Below the pieces are notes generated by a model, which was given only the letters and a program-made list of their open reading frames with translations, ran no database searches and had not been told where the DNA came from. A stretch of 41,769 nucleotides of DNA from CAZRKC01 sp964600665 (GTDB lineage: Bacteria > Bacillota > SLNR01), in NCBI GenBank assembly GCA_964600665.1, contig CAZRKC010000017.1:1-41769 (forward strand). Reading direction: 5' to 3'. Of the stretch, positions 40,078-41,769 are shown piece after piece. Position numbers and translations under genes: made by a program. Positions within the stretch are counted from its first letter, which is position 1. The number at the start of each line of letters is the position of its first letter.

Positions 40078-41709
40078 TTATGCTTTTGACCCTTCTGTTT
40101 TCGCTTTGCCCATGACACTGATGGTTTCCAGAATCAGGATGACTGCGAGAATCAACATACCAATTCCAAGGCCGAAAAGAATCCAAAGTTTACCTAAGAA
40201 GAAATTCCGAATCGAAAATACCAATGCAGTTAATGTCACTGCGAACATAAATACCATTGGTATCATCGTCATCCATGTTTTTCGACCGCTACGAGCCAAC
40301 CAGGTAGAAATTGCAAGCAGGGCCATCGCAGCCAACATCTGATTTGTGGTGCCGAAAATGGGCCAGATACGAGCATAGCCATAGAAAACCAGACCTAGCG
40401 AACACGCAACTGTGATAATCGTTGCGACATACTTATTGGTCAAAAGGCTCTCTGTGCCATCTCCTTTATCAAAGAACTCCTGAAATACATACCTGGCAAT
40501 ACGGGTTGCTGAGTCAAGGCTAGTGAGTGCAAAGGCAGAAAAAGCCAAAGTCACAAAAACCCTTCCTAATGGGATCGGCAAACCAAAGCTGTTCATGAAT
40601 GTCGACAGGCCAGCAGCGAAACGCGCAACTGGTGTACCTTCTGCAGTGGTAATATACGCAACGCTAATCAGCGCCAAAATTGCCACAACACCCTCCAGCA
40701 ACATCGCGCCGTAACCAACAAACTTAACGTCCTTCTCACCCGCAATCTGCTTTGAGGTCGTACCTGAACTCACCAACGAGTGGAACCCGGATACTGCACC
40801 GCACGCCACAGTAACGAAGAGCATCGGAAACAAATATGTTGTTGTTGCCCCTGAACCAACTGCAAAACCAGTTGATGCAGCCAGTTGGAGCGTCGGTCGA
40901 TAAACGATTACCCCAACAATACCGCCCAGCAGCATAGCGTAAAGCAAAAATGAATTCAGATAGTCACGAGGTTGCAGTAAAAGCCAAACCGGAAGGACTG
41001 AGGCAAAGAAAATGTATACCAGTAGCAAATAACGCCATTGCATAACACTGAGTTTGATAAATGGGTAGTGGAAACCAACCCAAATCGCACCTGCTAACAA
41101 CGCGACCCCAGCAATCGTTGAAACAGCGAGATTAGCATTCTGACGATGGACGGTGATCCCGAACCCGATCGCCAAAAAAATGAACAAGATGGATGCAGTA
41201 CCAGCTTGAGCGCCGGCGATTGCTTCTGGTGTTGCTGGATTAAATGCAAATGTAGAGGCTGTGATGTCTGTGAAGGCCGCAACAACGAGCACGAGAGCCA
41301 ACCAGGCGAACAAATTAAACAACATTTTCCCTCTGGCTCCCACATTGACGCGAATGATTTCACCAATGGTTTTCCCTTCATGACGAACGGATGCTAAAAG
41401 CGAACCAAAATCGTGAACTCCGCCGACAAAGATACTCCCGATCACGACCCATAAATACACAGGCAGCCAGCCGAAAATCGTGGCCAGGATTGGACCTGTT
41501 ATCGGCCCTGCACCTGCGATCGAGGAAAAATGGTGACCCAGCAACACTTTTGAATCTGTTGGGCAAAAGTCCGTGTTGTCAAAATGTGTACACGCTGGTG
41601 TCTCACGTTTGACATCGATACCCCATTCCTTTGCAAGGAAAGAGCCGTATGTCACATACGCAATAAAAAATAGAATGATACCGACGATGAGTAATAAAAG
41701 CGAATTCAT
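40078..41709 (-). CDS. cstA: CstA-family peptide/pyruvate transporter
   Basis: A 543-residue integral membrane protein with about 14-16 helices of the CstA (carbon starvation protein A) family: N-terminal LGHHFSSIAGAGPITGPILA, VFVGGVHDFGSLLASVRH-like segment (here IFVGGVHDF), GFHSLVSSGTTSKQI, and a C-terminal ARIWPIFGTTNQMLAAMALL (part). In E. coli CstA/BtsT transport peptides or pyruvate under starvation. ATG 41709 follows GGAGGG by 6 nt. A weak promoter (TTGAAG-17-TATACG on the minus strand) could lie between 41710 and 41750, but I do not rely on it. Alone in the window, the upstream neighbour lies beyond the edge. Confidence 0.95.
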   Translation of the reverse strand: MNSLLLLIVGIILFFIAYVTYGSFLAKEWGIDVKRETPACTHFDNTDFCPTDSKVLLGHHFSSIAGAGPITGPILATIFGWLPVYLWVVIGSIFVGGVHDFGSLLASVRHEGKTIGEIIRVNVGARGKMLFNLFAWLALVLVVAAFTDITASTFAFNPATPEAIAGAQAGTASILFIFLAIGFGITVHRQNANLAVSTIAGVALLAGAIWVGFHYPFIKLSVMQWRYLLLVYIFFASVLPVWLLLQPRDYLNSFLLYAMLLGGIVGVIVYRPTLQLAASTGFAVGSGATTTYLFPMLFVTVACGAVSGFHSLVSSGTTSKQIAGEKDVKFVGYGAMLLEGVVAILALISVAYITTAEGTPVARFAAGLSTFMNSFGLPIPLGRVFVTLAFSAFALTSLDSATRIARYVFQEFFDKGDGTESLLTNKYVATIITVACSLGLVFYGYARIWPIFGTTNQMLAAMALLAISTWLARSGRKTWMTMIPMVFMFAVTLTALVFSIRNFFLGKLWILFGLGIGMLILAVILILETISVMGKAKTEGSKA

Positions 41710-41769
41710 GAATGTCCCTCCTCGTATACTAAGTTTATTCAATAACTTCAAATTAGCACTTGGATCCTG

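Noticed and set aside
41710..41750. cstA promoter TTGAAG-17-TATACG on the minus strand
   Set aside because: The -10 match is weak and the predicted start would fall in the Shine-Dalgarno sequence.
1..41769. CRISPR arrays, tRNA or rRNA genes, insertion sequences, prophage or defence genes
   Set aside because: No regular repeat-spacer pattern, cloverleaf, transposase, integrase or terminal inverted repeats seen on either strand; a tRNAscan-SE and CRISPR finder run would settle it.

Overview
The window looks like a chromosomal segment of an anaerobic, Gram-positive-type bacterium, most likely a member of the Clostridia (Bacillota). The signs are strong AGGAGG-type ribosome-binding sites before almost every gene, frequent TTG and GTG starts, a tungsten/molybdenum aldehyde:ferredoxin oxidoreductase, an FprA flavodiiron protein, a free-standing desulforedoxin, a clostridial-type short PurC, and many cobalamin/radical-SAM and corrinoid-type proteins. 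I see no rRNA, tRNA, CRISPR array, transposase, phage gene or plasmid function. Base composition is even throughout as far as I can judge by eye. The species cannot be named from this window alone.

Layout. Bases 1-2235 (+): promoter, TPP riboswitch with terminator, thiW and a sodium:solute symporter. Bases 2207-8436 (-): MoaD-like protein, AOR, DUF218 protein, FprA, DinB-like protein, AlkD-like DNA glycosylase and a nitroreductase-like protein. Bases 8544-12271 (+): a sulfur operon with an SLC13-type permease, a CstB-like persulfide dioxygenase-rhodanese fusion and a two-piece YeeE/YedE thiosulfate transporter. Bases 12273-15256 (-): ABC exporter (ATPase and two permeases) with its TetR regulator, behind a clear promoter/operator. 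Bases 15240-18162 (-): class III CoA-transferase and two tandem CE4-fold (polysaccharide deacetylase/cyclic imidase-like) proteins. Bases 18301-19737 (+): epimerase-like protein with a Cys-rich tail.

Bases 19730-36039 (-) are about 16 kb on one strand. In transcription order they hold a URO-D family protein, YtcJ-like amidohydrolase, DUF1846 protein, hydantoin racemase-like protein, purC and a terminator. A tightly coupled cluster follows: a YghO-like GNAT protein, a FemAB-like acyltransferase, a B12-binding radical SAM protein, a SAM methyltransferase, two more B12-binding radical SAM proteins, a VOC protein, a membrane protein of unknown function, a nicotinamidase-like cysteine hydrolase and an S9 peptidase. 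Bases 36236-41709: a small PH-domain membrane protein, desulforedoxin, a baeRF-family protein, class II photolyase, a divergent RlmH-like protein and the peptide/pyruvate transporter CstA.

Most interesting. (1) The compact cluster at about 23.4-30.1 kb has three B12/radical-SAM enzymes, a methyltransferase and two acyltransferase-fold proteins whose reading frames overlap or nearly touch. It looks like an uncharacterised biosynthetic or lipid/cell-envelope modification pathway. (2) The TPP riboswitch carries a 25-nt stem-loop insertion in the P4/P5 junction whose 5' arm can pair with the terminator, so it is a candidate built-in antiterminator. (3) The CE4 paralogue pair includes one member lacking two expected active-site residues. 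(4) The RlmH homologue has lost its SAM-binding glycine loop. (5) An SDR-type epimerase is fused to a zinc-ribbon-like tail. All functions come from reading the sequence; no database search was run.
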